Shown: positions 1 through 7,078 of the stretch, one piece after another | Numbering within the stretch: the first letter of the stretch is position 1 | How the letters are laid out: the number at the start of each line of letters is the position of its first letter | Source: Armatimonadota bacterium | GTDB lineage: Bacteria > Armatimonadota > UBA5829 | Length of the DNA: 16,650 bases | Assembly (NCBI GenBank): GCA_023474015.1 | Contig: JAMCYN010000046.1 | Coordinates: 1 to 16,650, forward strand | Direction of reading: 5' to 3' | Position numbers and translations under genes: made by a program | Notes under the pieces: generated by a model | What the model was told of the DNA's origin: nothing | The model's database searches: none | The model's input: only the letters and a program-made list of their open reading frames with translations

Positions 1-133
1 TTTGCTTGCCCCTTCCTCCAGACACACCCTCGCGGAAATGCCCTTGGGGTCCAGCTAGTGGTTCCTGTCACCAAGGCCCACAGGGGTCTCCCACCCCCTA
101 GTCGCAGCGCCCTGCCGGGCGCACACATACAAA

Positions 134-157
134 GGGGATTGCCATAACGCAATCCCC
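134..157 (-). terminator. Hairpin terminator candidate at the end of the pil operon
   Basis: A perfect 9-bp inverted repeat (GGGGATTGC / GCAATCCCC) with a 6-nt loop lies 27 nt beyond the secretin stop codon. On the minus strand it is followed by only three T residues (TTTG), so it would be a weak intrinsic terminator. Its place directly after the last gene of a minus-strand operon supports the call. Two further perfect short hairpins lie beyond it (107-122 and 83-97), so the structure could also belong to a longer structured RNA. Confidence 0.5.
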
Positions 158-184
158 ATAATTAGAGCAATTGTCATCAGCCTC

Positions 185-1876
185 CTACGGCTGCAAGCTG
201 TCTCCAACGGTGCCCGTTCCCGACTGAGGAATAATCGTCGGAGTGATGAAGATCAGGAGTTCGCGGTCTTCAACCGACTTCGCGTGCGTCCTGAACAGGC
301 TGCCGACCAGCGGCAGATCGCTGAGAATGGGGATTCTCTGATAGCTGTTTGAGTCGTTCTTTCTGATGAACCCGCCGACAACGATCGTCTCACCGTTGGC
401 GACGCGCCTGGTGGTGGACAGGGTCTGCATCCGCTGCTCGGGAATCGAGCCCGAACCGCTCGGCCCAACAACCTGCTGGCCGGTATCAGCCACCTGCGGC
501 ATCAGCATCATCGTGATCGTCTGGTCGCCGTTCACACGAGGAATCACATAGAGCATGGTAGAAATGTTGATAAACCTTGGGACGGCCTGGTTTATGACGT
601 TGTTCCCCACGACGGTGGAGACCGTTTCCCAATACGGAATGACTGTATTGATCATCAGCGTGGCCGGCTGGTTGTTAATGGTCGAGATAATTGGAGCATT
701 GACGACACGCCCCACGTCACTCGTCAACTGCGCCCTGAGCTGAGCGGTCAGGTTGCCTGCGGTAAAGCCGAATGAAACGTTACCGGACGGCCCGAACGAC
801 GTATTGAAGCTCTCATTGAGCCGATTAAGGCTCCAGTCTATGCCGAAGTTCTTGACATCGTGCGTCGTGACCTCGACAAACTCCGCCTTGATGCTCACCT
901 GCTTCGGCGGCACGTCGAGCATGCGGACGATTTCCTTGAACTTGGCGATACCTTCGTCCGTGCCCTTGACGATCAACGAGTTGTCCAAATCAAAAGGCTT
1001 CGCATCCTGCACGCCGTCCGGCCACAGGAAATTGCTGCTGGTGCTTGTGGACGAAGTGCCGGATGTGCCGCTGGGAGTAGTGCCGCCGCCGCCCGTGGTC
1101 GACCTTGTGGCCCCAGGGTATCCGGGAGGCATGGCCGGCATCTGACCAGCGCCGGTAAACTGGTCGGCGACCCTGCCAGCTCCAGGCGTGCCATTATTGG
1201 GGCCGACCGTGGGAACCACCGGCTGGCCGTTCCTCAGCCCACTCATTCCGGTCGGATCATAAGAGTTGCCCTGCTCGGTAACAACCGACAGAGGGCGGGT
1301 CTCCGATCCGGTAGTATGCACTTTTCCAAGTTCATCCGGACCGGGAACGTTATAGAGGGGGCTTAGGTTGACGGGTTCGGAGCTCAGAAGCCTAAGCAGG
1401 TCTCGCGCGTTGGAATGCACGAGCTTGAGCACGACAGTCCTGCTCTCCTGAACCTCGGGCGCCGGAGCGATCATCAGCGGCTCGACCGGAGGCAACGCCG
1501 CCTGGATATCGTTCAATGGCACCACGGGCTCGCTGGAGAAGACGCCGCCGATCACGTATGTGCCGTCATCGGTCTTCTTGTAGGATATGCCGGCGCTCTT
1601 CATAATATAATCCAGCGCCTTCTCGATGGACACATCCTTAAGGCTCGCGGTGATCCTCTTTTCAAGCTTCGAGTCATCGGCTATAACAATGTTGATCCCG
1701 CTCTGCGCGGTCAAGACCTCGATAGCCTGTTTCAAAGGCAAGTCCTTCGCCTCAAGCATAACGCCGCCTGCAACCGCGCAATCCGGGGCCATCATCGCGG
1801 CGACCGCGACAAGCAGCGCCGCAACCCACAGAGCCTTGGCGCTTAGTCCTCGCCAGGGCTTCCGTATACAATGCAT
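185..1876 (-). CDS. pilQ: Type IV pilus secretin (PilQ-like outer-membrane pore)
   Basis: This encodes the outer-membrane secretin through which the pilus would exit. The start at 1876 is chosen because a strong GGAGGAGG (1886-1893) sits 9 nt upstream; the frame is open to 1936 but that extension would overlap the preceding gene. The protein has 563 residues. Residues 1-37 form a signal peptide with no lipobox. An STN/N0-type domain (about 40-90) follows. A short secretin N-type segment at about 145-175 precedes a Gly/Ser/Thr-rich linker (about 180-282). A second N-type segment (about 298-324, DNSLIVKGT...) leads to the secretin beta-barrel domain (about 325-550). The family signature is clear: VANGETIVVGGFI, then RIPILSDLPLVGSLF, then ELLIFITPTIIP. 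It is the last gene of the operon. The assignment to pilus rather than type II secretion rests on pilMNOP upstream. Confidence 0.93.
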   Translation of the reverse strand: MHCIRKPWRGLSAKALWVAALLVAVAAMMAPDCAVAGGVMLEAKDLPLKQAIEVLTAQSGINIVIADDSKLEKRITASLKDVSIEKALDYIMKSAGISYKKTDDGTYVIGGVFSSEPVVPLNDIQAALPPVEPLMIAPAPEVQESRTVVLKLVHSNARDLLRLLSSEPVNLSPLYNVPGPDELGKVHTTGSETRPLSVVTEQGNSYDPTGMSGLRNGQPVVPTVGPNNGTPGAGRVADQFTGAGQMPAMPPGYPGATRSTTGGGGTTPSGTSGTSSTSTSSNFLWPDGVQDAKPFDLDNSLIVKGTDEGIAKFKEIVRMLDVPPKQVSIKAEFVEVTTHDVKNFGIDWSLNRLNESFNTSFGPSGNVSFGFTAGNLTAQLRAQLTSDVGRVVNAPIISTINNQPATLMINTVIPYWETVSTVVGNNVINQAVPRFINISTMLYVIPRVNGDQTITMMLMPQVADTGQQVVGPSGSGSIPEQRMQTLSTTRRVANGETIVVGGFIRKNDSNSYQRIPILSDLPLVGSLFRTHAKSVEDRELLIFITPTIIPQSGTGTVGDSLQP

Positions 1877-1929
1877 TTGTTGTGTCCTCCTCCGGTCAAC
1901 AGCACAAAAAACCATAATGCAATACTTCC

Positions 1930-2658
1930 TTACCAACTGCGTCCGCCGCCGCCATAACTGCCGCCACCATAGCCGCCGCTCATGCCGCCGCCCATCATGC
2001 CGCCGCCCATTCCGCCCATCATGCCGCCGCCCATTCCGCCCATCATGCCGCCACCCATTCCGCCCATCATGCCGCCGCCCATTCCGCCCATCATACCGCC
2101 ACCCATGCCGCCGCCCATCATGCCGCCTCTCATGCCGCCGCCCATTCCACCATAACCGCCGCCCATGCCGCCGCTGCTCTGCTGACCGTTCATCATGCCA
2201 AGCAACTCGGAGGCTCCGGTGTTGCTAAGCGAGATCTTCTCGATCTGGGTCTCCTCGGTGGTTGTATCATCCACGGCGCTATCAGTAGCCGAAGTCGCGA
2301 CGGACGGCTGAGTAGAGACGTCGGTCTGAGTAGACTTCTTGTTTATCAGGTAGATGTCGCCGTCGATGCGATAGGTCAGGCCGGCGGTCTTAGTGAGGCT
2401 CTTCAGAGCCGCATCAAATGTAACGTCCTTGATGGAGATGCTTGGTATGGTGCCCGATACATCGGGCTGGATGGCAAAATTCTTGCCCGTGCCTCTGAAT
2501 AACGACTCAATCGCGGCCCTTACGTCCACGTCTTTCAGGTCTAAACTAACCATCGTGGCGTTGCCGCCCTCAGCCGCATAAACAGTCGCGCACGCCAGCG
2601 CGGAGGCAATAGTAACAACTACAGCCACAGCTAACCATCTGCAAGAATTGATCTTCAT
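1930..2658 (-). CDS. Free-standing secretin N-domain (STN-like) protein with Gly-Met repeat tail
   Basis: An exported protein of 242 residues. A signal peptide (about 1-28, cleavage near VYAAE) is followed by an STN/N0-like fold (about 36-105; VSLDLKDVDVRAAIESL ... YRIDGDIYLI), the domain normally found at the periplasmic entrance of secretins. After a Thr/Ser/Asp linker, residues 135-158 (QIEKISLSNTGASELLGMM) look like the first strand and helix of a second secretin N domain. That domain is not completed: the rest is a Gly/Met tail (160-242) built on an MMGGMGGG repeat, encoded by the tandem repeats at 1997-2092. The start is set by GAGGAGG 8 nt upstream. It lies between the pilP-like gene and the secretin, 53 nt before the secretin start, so I infer that it joins the secretin channel. 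No standard gene name fits. The beta-barrel domain is absent, so it cannot form a pore itself. Confidence 0.8.
   Translation of the reverse strand: MKINSCRWLAVAVVVTIASALACATVYAAEGGNATMVSLDLKDVDVRAAIESLFRGTGKNFAIQPDVSGTIPSISIKDVTFDAALKSLTKTAGLTYRIDGDIYLINKKSTQTDVSTQPSVATSATDSAVDDTTTEETQIEKISLSNTGASELLGMMNGQQSSGGMGGGYGGMGGGMRGGMMGGGMGGGMMGGMGGGMMGGMGGGMMGGMGGGMMGGMGGGMMGGGMSGGYGGGSYGGGGRSW
1997..2092. repeat. Four tandem 24-bp repeats coding for an octapeptide
   Basis: Four head-to-tail copies of a 24-bp unit (1997-2020, 2021-2044, 2045-2068, 2069-2092) are identical except for one G-to-A change in the third. Degenerate copies extend on both sides, roughly 1972-2176. Read on the minus strand each unit gives MMGGMGGG in the tail of the secretin N-domain protein. 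Since 24 is a multiple of 3, gain or loss of units would change tail length but keep the frame. Confidence 0.9.
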
Positions 2659-2717
2659 TTCAACTGCCTCCTCTGCACACGCCGCCTATTGTCCGTGAGC
2701 AGCAACAACCTCGTGTA

Positions 2718-2726
2718 ATGATAGCA
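2718..2726 (-). promoter_or_regulatory. Possible internal extended -10 promoter before the N-domain gene
   Basis: On the minus strand the 120-nt gap between the pilP-like gene and the N-domain gene contains TGCTATCAT, an extended -10 (TGn + TATCAT). A weak TTGAGT lies 15 nt upstream of the TATCAT hexamer, slightly short for a -35 box. The gap is much longer than the others in the operon (22-53 nt), which suggests that the last two genes may also be transcribed separately. The evidence is sequence match only. Confidence 0.35.
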
Positions 2727-2778
2727 CACTTCCATTTGACTCAACGAGCTGGTCAAAGGTTCCAGCCTACGCCACCGT

Positions 2779-3609
2779 CTACATCGGACGCCGCCCACCA
2801 GGCATTGGCGGCATACCAGGTATGCCAGGCGGCATTCCCGGCACCATTGACGGACGGCCGATCCCTATGTCCGGGGAAATACCGGCGTCGCCTACATCGG
2901 CTCGCGGTGCGGCGGCCATCCTTATAACCAGACGACGGGGTTTGGAGCCGGTGGTGGTCTTAAGAATGACCTTGTCACGCTCGATCCTCTCCACCATGGC
3001 AAGCCGGTCATCGAGCATATCACCCGGCTGCCGAACTTCGGACTTGCCGTTAGTCTCTATGATTGCGAATATCCTGCCGTTAAGGAGCAGCCCAGCCATT
3101 CTCCGTGTCGGCTGCGGCTCCTCAGGCTCCGCCTTCCTGTCTCCATCATTACGCAGCGGATGCGGCAGCGTGATGAACGGAAAGTCCGTGATGGGCGGCA
3201 GTTGCTTCTTCTTTATCTTCGGTGGCTTGTAGCCGATGGGCAAGAAAGGATCCTTCCTCGATTCCAGCATAGGCTGAACCTTCGCGACCAGTTGGCCGTT
3301 CTTCGCATCCGCGGCAGTGGCCGGGCCTACCGGCGCGGGTGTGGCAGGCGCAGCGGGAGCCGCCGGCGCGGCAGGAGCGGCAGGCGCTCCGGCGCCCGGA
3401 GGCACACCAGGCATACCAGGCGGCATCCCCGGCATACCGGGCGACCCACCAGCGGGCGCGCCCATATCGGGATTCGTAGGCGCTTCGGCGGAATCCGAAC
3501 TGGAGCCACCACGCATCGTCAAGAATACGACAACGACAGCGATGACAACAATCACCCCAATACCGGTAGCCACATAAGGCATATTTTTCTTGTCTTTAAG
3601 CCAATCCAT
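2779..3609 (-). CDS. pilP: PilP-like pilus assembly protein, membrane-anchored
   Basis: This would be the periplasmic connector between the PilN/PilO pair and the secretin. The ATG at 3609 is preferred over the TTG at 3612; a weak GGGG lies upstream. The protein has 276 residues. A short basic N-terminus is followed by one membrane helix (about 10-33), a Gly/Met/Pro then Ala/Pro linker (about 36-100), the motif SRKDPF (about 117-122) that typically precedes the PilP beta-domain, and a small beta-rich domain (about 171-231; MAGLLLNGRIFAIIETNG ... VERIERDKVILKT). A second Gly/Met/Pro tail ends the protein (about 240-276). Classical PilP is a lipoprotein with a Cys lipobox; none is visible here, and a membrane helix replaces it. 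The assignment rests on the beta-domain pattern plus position after pilO. Confidence 0.78.
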   Translation of the reverse strand: MDWLKDKKNMPYVATGIGVIVVIAVVVVFLTMRGGSSSDSAEAPTNPDMGAPAGGSPGMPGMPPGMPGVPPGAGAPAAPAAPAAPAAPATPAPVGPATAADAKNGQLVAKVQPMLESRKDPFLPIGYKPPKIKKKQLPPITDFPFITLPHPLRNDGDRKAEPEEPQPTRRMAGLLLNGRIFAIIETNGKSEVRQPGDMLDDRLAMVERIERDKVILKTTTGSKPRRLVIRMAAAPRADVGDAGISPDIGIGRPSMVPGMPPGIPGMPPMPGGRRPM

Positions 3610-3637
3610 CAAGCATTACCCCAATCGCACCCGAGCC

Positions 3638-4333
3638 TTACCGTGGCATCCCCGGGGTCCCGCCCCCAGCAGCCCCTGTTCCACCAGCCATTTGAATCAT
3701 CGGTCCGCCCTTTTCGACTGGGAAGATGTAGCACGTGACCTGATAAGCCACGGACAGGTTGTGCGGGCCGCTTCCGTTCAGCGCCGGAGGCCCTACCATT
3801 ACCAGCCTCTTGCAGTTGTTCCAGCGCCGCACATTGTCCATCAGGCTCTTGAAATCGCCCGTCGCCTGCACCGAACCCAACTGAATCTGAATTACATCCA
3901 TATCGAAGACAGGATCATTAGGCGTCGTCGGGAGCGGCGGCATCTGGAAATGGGCGCTCTGGATGGTCACGTTCTTATCGCGAGCGAAGCCGTTAAGCAG
4001 CGGCCCCAGGACTTTCGTATACTCTTTCCAAAGCTCAAGCATCCCGTACTCACGGCGCGCGAAGCTCAGGTCCGGCATCCGCCTTTTCATCTCCACATCC
4101 AACTGCTGCTTGGTCTGGGTGACCTTAAGAACAGCAGCGTTGAACTCGGCAATCGCCTGCTGCTCCGAACTCGCGTTCCCAACGGTCGCGGCCGCATCCC
4201 TTCTGGAGGTAGCCGCGGCCAGCTTCTCGTTCTGTGGCTTGATGATCAGAAAGAACATTCCAGCCGCCGCCGCGATGCAGAGAAAAGCGCCTATTATGAT
4301 TATATGTATCTGTTTGAGTTTTGAGAGGCTCAT
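3638..4333 (-). CDS. pilO: PilO-like inner-membrane pilus assembly protein
   Basis: This is the probable partner of PilN in the inner-membrane alignment complex. The start at 4333 is chosen because AAGGA (4340-4344) lies 6 nt upstream; an ATG at 4339 abuts that site with no spacing. The 231-residue protein has a short cytoplasmic N-terminus, one membrane helix (about 9-31), a predicted coiled-coil segment (about 35-85) and a C-terminal alpha/beta region ending in a strand (LSVAYQVTCYIF). It finishes with a Gly/Met/Pro-rich tail (GGTGAAGGGTPGMPR). Size and layout are usual for PilO apart from the tail. It follows pilN by 32 nt. Sequence identity in this family is low, so layout and position carry much of the call. 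Confidence 0.82.
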   Translation of the reverse strand: MSLSKLKQIHIIIIGAFLCIAAAAGMFFLIIKPQNEKLAAATSRRDAAATVGNASSEQQAIAEFNAAVLKVTQTKQQLDVEMKRRMPDLSFARREYGMLELWKEYTKVLGPLLNGFARDKNVTIQSAHFQMPPLPTTPNDPVFDMDVIQIQLGSVQATGDFKSLMDNVRRWNNCKRLVMVGPPALNGSGPHNLSVAYQVTCYIFPVEKGGPMIQMAGGTGAAGGGTPGMPR

Positions 4334-4365
4334 TATCATTCCTTAAGAGTAACGGGAGTCCCCTA

Positions 4366-5256
4366 CTACGGCCGACCCGGCATTGGAGCCATCCCACCCG
4401 GCATTGGTGACATCGGAGGCCCTCCCGCCGAACCAGGGGCATAGGCAGGCGCTCCGGCTGCCCCTGCAGCCCCAGCCACACCCGCGAATGCCGGAGCGAC
4501 AATCGGCGTCTTGAGTCTGCAAGACACGCTGAAATCTATCCAGTTCGCTATGCCAGGCGCTCTCTCGACTCCGGTAGAAATCGCCCCTATCCCCGCAAGG
4601 CTGCCTTGCGACGCACCCGGCATAGGAGGCATACCCGGCATCGGCGGCATACTGGACGACCCACCAGGCATTGGCGGCATCCCAGGCATCCCGGGCATCC
4701 CACCGGGCATCCCAGGCATTCCACCCGGCATCCCACCCGGAGCAGCGGCAGCACTCAGATTCTGCCCGGTCGAAGCCCCCTGGAACGCCGTGATCACCAC
4801 CTCCGTGAAGAGATCGGTGGCCTGATACATATTCAGCAGATACCTGCCGAGTTCGTCCAGCGACTTCACCCTGGCCGTCATGGTAACCTGCGCCCCATCG
4901 CTGACCATCGACGTAAGCTGAACCTTCTCATAGGTCCAACTCGCGACCTCGGCGTAGAGCTTCGGATACTCTTCGTTATACTTGAGCACCGCTTTGATGA
5001 AATCCAGCTTTTTCCGCATCGGGTCAATGGACGCAAGCATGGTCTTGGCCTGGTTTTGAATCTCTTCGACCTTGACCTTCCATGCCTCAGCCGCGGACGC
5101 CTGGTTCTCCATATCCGTTACTTGCGCGCTCAACTTGGAGCCGTAGGTCATCCCGCCGGCGATTATGGCGATCAGCACCACCCCGAACGCTATCGCGGTG
5201 TTCCTGATAATCGCTTTCTGGTTTATAGTCTTAGGCAGCAGGTTTATCTTTATCAT
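4366..5256 (-). CDS. pilN: PilN inner-membrane pilus assembly protein with low-complexity insertion
   Basis: PilN anchors PilM to the inner membrane and pairs with PilO. The N-terminus MIKINLLP carries the INLLP motif known to bind the PilM groove. A membrane helix (about 18-37) and a coiled-coil (about 40-85) follow, then the periplasmic ferredoxin-like part (about 95-160; VTMTARVKSLDELGRYL). A Gly/Met/Pro repeat (about 172-215) is inserted before what looks like the last strand (238-248, WIDFSVSCRLK). A second Gly/Ala/Met/Pro tail runs from 256 to 296. At 296 residues it is about 100 longer than usual, wholly because of these segments. It begins 22 nt after the pilM stop; the nearest Shine-Dalgarno-like GGAG is about 14 nt away, rather far. 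Confidence 0.88.
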   Translation of the reverse strand: MIKINLLPKTINQKAIIRNTAIAFGVVLIAIIAGGMTYGSKLSAQVTDMENQASAAEAWKVKVEEIQNQAKTMLASIDPMRKKLDFIKAVLKYNEEYPKLYAEVASWTYEKVQLTSMVSDGAQVTMTARVKSLDELGRYLLNMYQATDLFTEVVITAFQGASTGQNLSAAAAPGGMPGGMPGMPGGMPGMPGMPPMPGGSSSMPPMPGMPPMPGASQGSLAGIGAISTGVERAPGIANWIDFSVSCRLKTPIVAPAFAGVAGAAGAAGAPAYAPGSAGGPPMSPMPGGMAPMPGRP

Positions 5257-5278
5257 CTTGCTTGCGCTACTCCACCCA

Positions 5279-6907
5279 TCAGCCGATCATATCTCTAATC
5301 GCCAAGCCGATGCACACCGAGAACAATGGCGACATATCTTTCAGATACTGCGGGGACGCTTGCGGCACCTTCACCTGAAGTTTCTTGACCGGATCGGCCA
5401 CCACCACCGGCACGCCCAGTTCGCGGCTCAGAAACACGTCCAACTTCGGCATCTTCGCCGTGCCGCCGCACAGATAGATCACCGATGGCGTCTTGGAATA
5501 CTTGGTGCTGTAATACTCCAGCGACCTTCTGAGTTCCGTGGCCAAGTCCATCAGCACGCCCGAGATCGCCTGGAACACCTGGTCCTGAATCGAATCAGAC
5601 CCGCCGGGAGCCGCCTTCGGAGCCGCGACAGGCTCCATATAAGCCACCTTGTCGCCCGGATCGGCGGCCTCATCGGCGTCGCTCAAGTCAAAGCTCGGCG
5701 AGGCAGGTTCTTCCTGCTTAGGCGGTGCGGGCTCGTCGTCCCCTAAGTCGAATACAGGACTTGCCGCCTCCGGAGCGGGAGCGCCGGCCCCCAAGTCGAA
5801 CCCGGACGAATCACTTCCTCCGAAGTCAAACACCTGTCCCGGAGCGGGTTCTTCTTCCTGCTGGGGAGATCCAAAATCAAATGCCGGAGACGCGGGCGCC
5901 GCCTGATCTCCAACCCCGAACGACGCTCCCGCCAGCGGATCAATATCGAACACCGGCCCATCCACCGTGCTCTGGAACTGGGTCGGTTCCGCCGGAGCTT
6001 GCGGAGCTGGAGCCAAGTCCTCACCGAGATCGAACGGAGCATCCGCCTGCGGTCCGACCGCCGTATCGAACGAAGTCGGCTCGGACGCCGCCGGAGCGCC
6101 GAATCCGCCTTGATCGCCCGAACCGGCGTCGAACGCGTCGAGGTTCACCGCCGCATACTCTCGCTTGGTGATCTCGGCCTGCTCCAGGGTCTGCCCCATG
6201 GCCTCTGCTATCTCGCGGGTGAAGCTGACTCCCGCGATGCCAAGCGGCGGGCTGGGAAAGGTCAGTATCCCGTCCTCAAAAATACTCAGATCGGTATTAT
6301 TGCAGCCGATATTGACTATCGCGACGACTTCACCGCCACCCGAGCCGTTCTTGTCCACCTCTACAAGCGACCTGCTGGCCGCAAGAGCCTCTATATCGAT
6401 GGCAGTCGGCTTCAACCCGGCAGCGGTCAGCGTCTGAACATGCGTATCGATCAGTTCCTGCTGAGCCACTGCGAGGAGCACATCCATGTTCTGAGCGTTA
6501 GGGTCGGCGTTAGGCTTATCCAGGGGCTGGAAGTCCATCACGACTTCGTTTGGTGGGAACGGAACGTGCCTTTCGACTTCCCACTTCATCGTCTCGGCAA
6601 GCTCTTTACCGCTCATCTTGGGCACTTCGATGACGCGCACAACCACCCGAGACTGACCCGCCACGGAGCTAACAGACTTCTTAGTCTTGATCCCGTTCTC
6701 GGCGAGGAGAGCCTTAATTGCCGCGCCAAGCGCCTTGGGATCGACTATTACTTCATTCTCTATGACACCGGCGGGAGTCGGCGCGACGCCCAGGCCAGTT
6801 ATACTGATCCCGTCCTTTCCGTACTTGGCCTCGGCGACTTTTATCAGGTCGCTGCCTATATCCAGGCCAACCACGGCGGAAGGTTTCGGATTCCGTGACG
6901 GACTCAT
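5279..6907 (-). CDS. pilM: PilM, actin-like pilus assembly ATPase with a disordered insertion
   Basis: PilM is the cytoplasmic actin/FtsA-like member of the alignment complex and binds the PilN tail. The actin-fold motifs are present in order: VVGLDIGSDLIKVAEA (about 12-27), the 1C-type region (about 85-125; VRVIEVPKMSGKELAETMKW), the phosphate-2-like NIGCNNTDLSIF (199-210) and the nucleotide motif IYLCGGTAKMPKLDVFLS (477-494). The protein has 542 residues against about 350 for typical PilM. The excess is an Ala/Pro/Asp/Glu-rich, probably disordered insertion at about 257-435, holding seven FD[LFI]-type motifs (292, 320, 343, 360, 370, 386, 406). The position normally held by Asp in the phosphate-2 loop is Asn199. 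The start has AGGAAG (6916-6921) 8 nt upstream. It is the first gene of the operon. Confidence 0.93.
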   Translation of the reverse strand: MSPSRNPKPSAVVGLDIGSDLIKVAEAKYGKDGISITGLGVAPTPAGVIENEVIVDPKALGAAIKALLAENGIKTKKSVSSVAGQSRVVVRVIEVPKMSGKELAETMKWEVERHVPFPPNEVVMDFQPLDKPNADPNAQNMDVLLAVAQQELIDTHVQTLTAAGLKPTAIDIEALAASRSLVEVDKNGSGGGEVVAIVNIGCNNTDLSIFEDGILTFPSPPLGIAGVSFTREIAEAMGQTLEQAEITKREYAAVNLDAFDAGSGDQGGFGAPAASEPTSFDTAVGPQADAPFDLGEDLAPAPQAPAEPTQFQSTVDGPVFDIDPLAGASFGVGDQAAPASPAFDFGSPQQEEEPAPGQVFDFGGSDSSGFDLGAGAPAPEAASPVFDLGDDEPAPPKQEEPASPSFDLSDADEAADPGDKVAYMEPVAAPKAAPGGSDSIQDQVFQAISGVLMDLATELRRSLEYYSTKYSKTPSVIYLCGGTAKMPKLDVFLSRELGVPVVVADPVKKLQVKVPQASPQYLKDMSPLFSVCIGLAIRDMIG

Positions 6908-6953
6908 ATTTAGTTCTTCCTAATCTCCATTTGAAGAGCTGTGCACGAGGAAT

Positions 6954-6983
6954 ATCGTAGCATCAAACCCAACGGCGTGTCAA
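6954..6983 (-). promoter_or_regulatory. Sigma-70-type promoter of the pilMNOPQ operon
   Basis: On the minus strand a perfect -35 TTGACA (6978-6983) is separated by 18 nt from TACGAT (6954-6959) as -10. Transcription would start near 6947, leaving a leader of about 40 nt before pilM. The match is good and the position is right. No operator or riboswitch is visible in the short leader. Confidence 0.65.
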
Positions 6984-6994
6984 TGCGGGAGGCA

Positions 6995-7074
6995 GGGAAC
7001 AGGTTACAGGGATTAGGGAACAGAAGGGATCTGCGCGCCTCCCTTCTGTTCCCTAATCCCTATTCCCTGTTCCC
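6995..7074. repeat. 35-bp inverted repeat with G-run phrases; possible terminator of the giant gene
   Basis: The arms 6995-7029 and 7040-7074 are inverted copies of each other (32 of 35 positions match), separated by a 10-nt loop. The minus-strand copy reads as GGG runs spaced 4, 4, 4 and 7 nt apart (C runs at 7041, 7051, 7058, 7065 and 7072 on the plus strand), a canonical G-quadruplex pattern. It starts 4 nt beyond the stop codon of the giant gene and ends before the pil promoter. It could stop transcription of the giant gene, although no T-run follows. The phrase-like GGGAACAGGGAATAGGG composition differs from the surrounding DNA and suggests a dispersed repeat family. Confidence 0.85.
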
Positions 7075-7078
7075 TATC

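Noticed and set aside
1..130. 6S RNA, SRP RNA, tmRNA, cobalamin or c-di-GMP riboswitch
   Set aside because: I compared from memory the conserved cores of these families on both strands and found no convincing match.
1877..1936. Longer N-terminus for the secretin
   Set aside because: It would overlap the previous gene's stop and place 20 residues before the signal peptide; GGAGGAGG marks the ATG at 1876.
1972..2176. CRISPR-like array
   Set aside because: The 24-bp units are contiguous with no unique spacers and encode a Gly-Met repeat in frame.
5999..6898. Long plus-strand open frame (299 codons) opposite pilM
   Set aside because: It is antisense to a gene with clear actin-fold motifs, has no ribosome-binding site and gives an Arg-rich composition typical of antisense shadows in GC-rich DNA.
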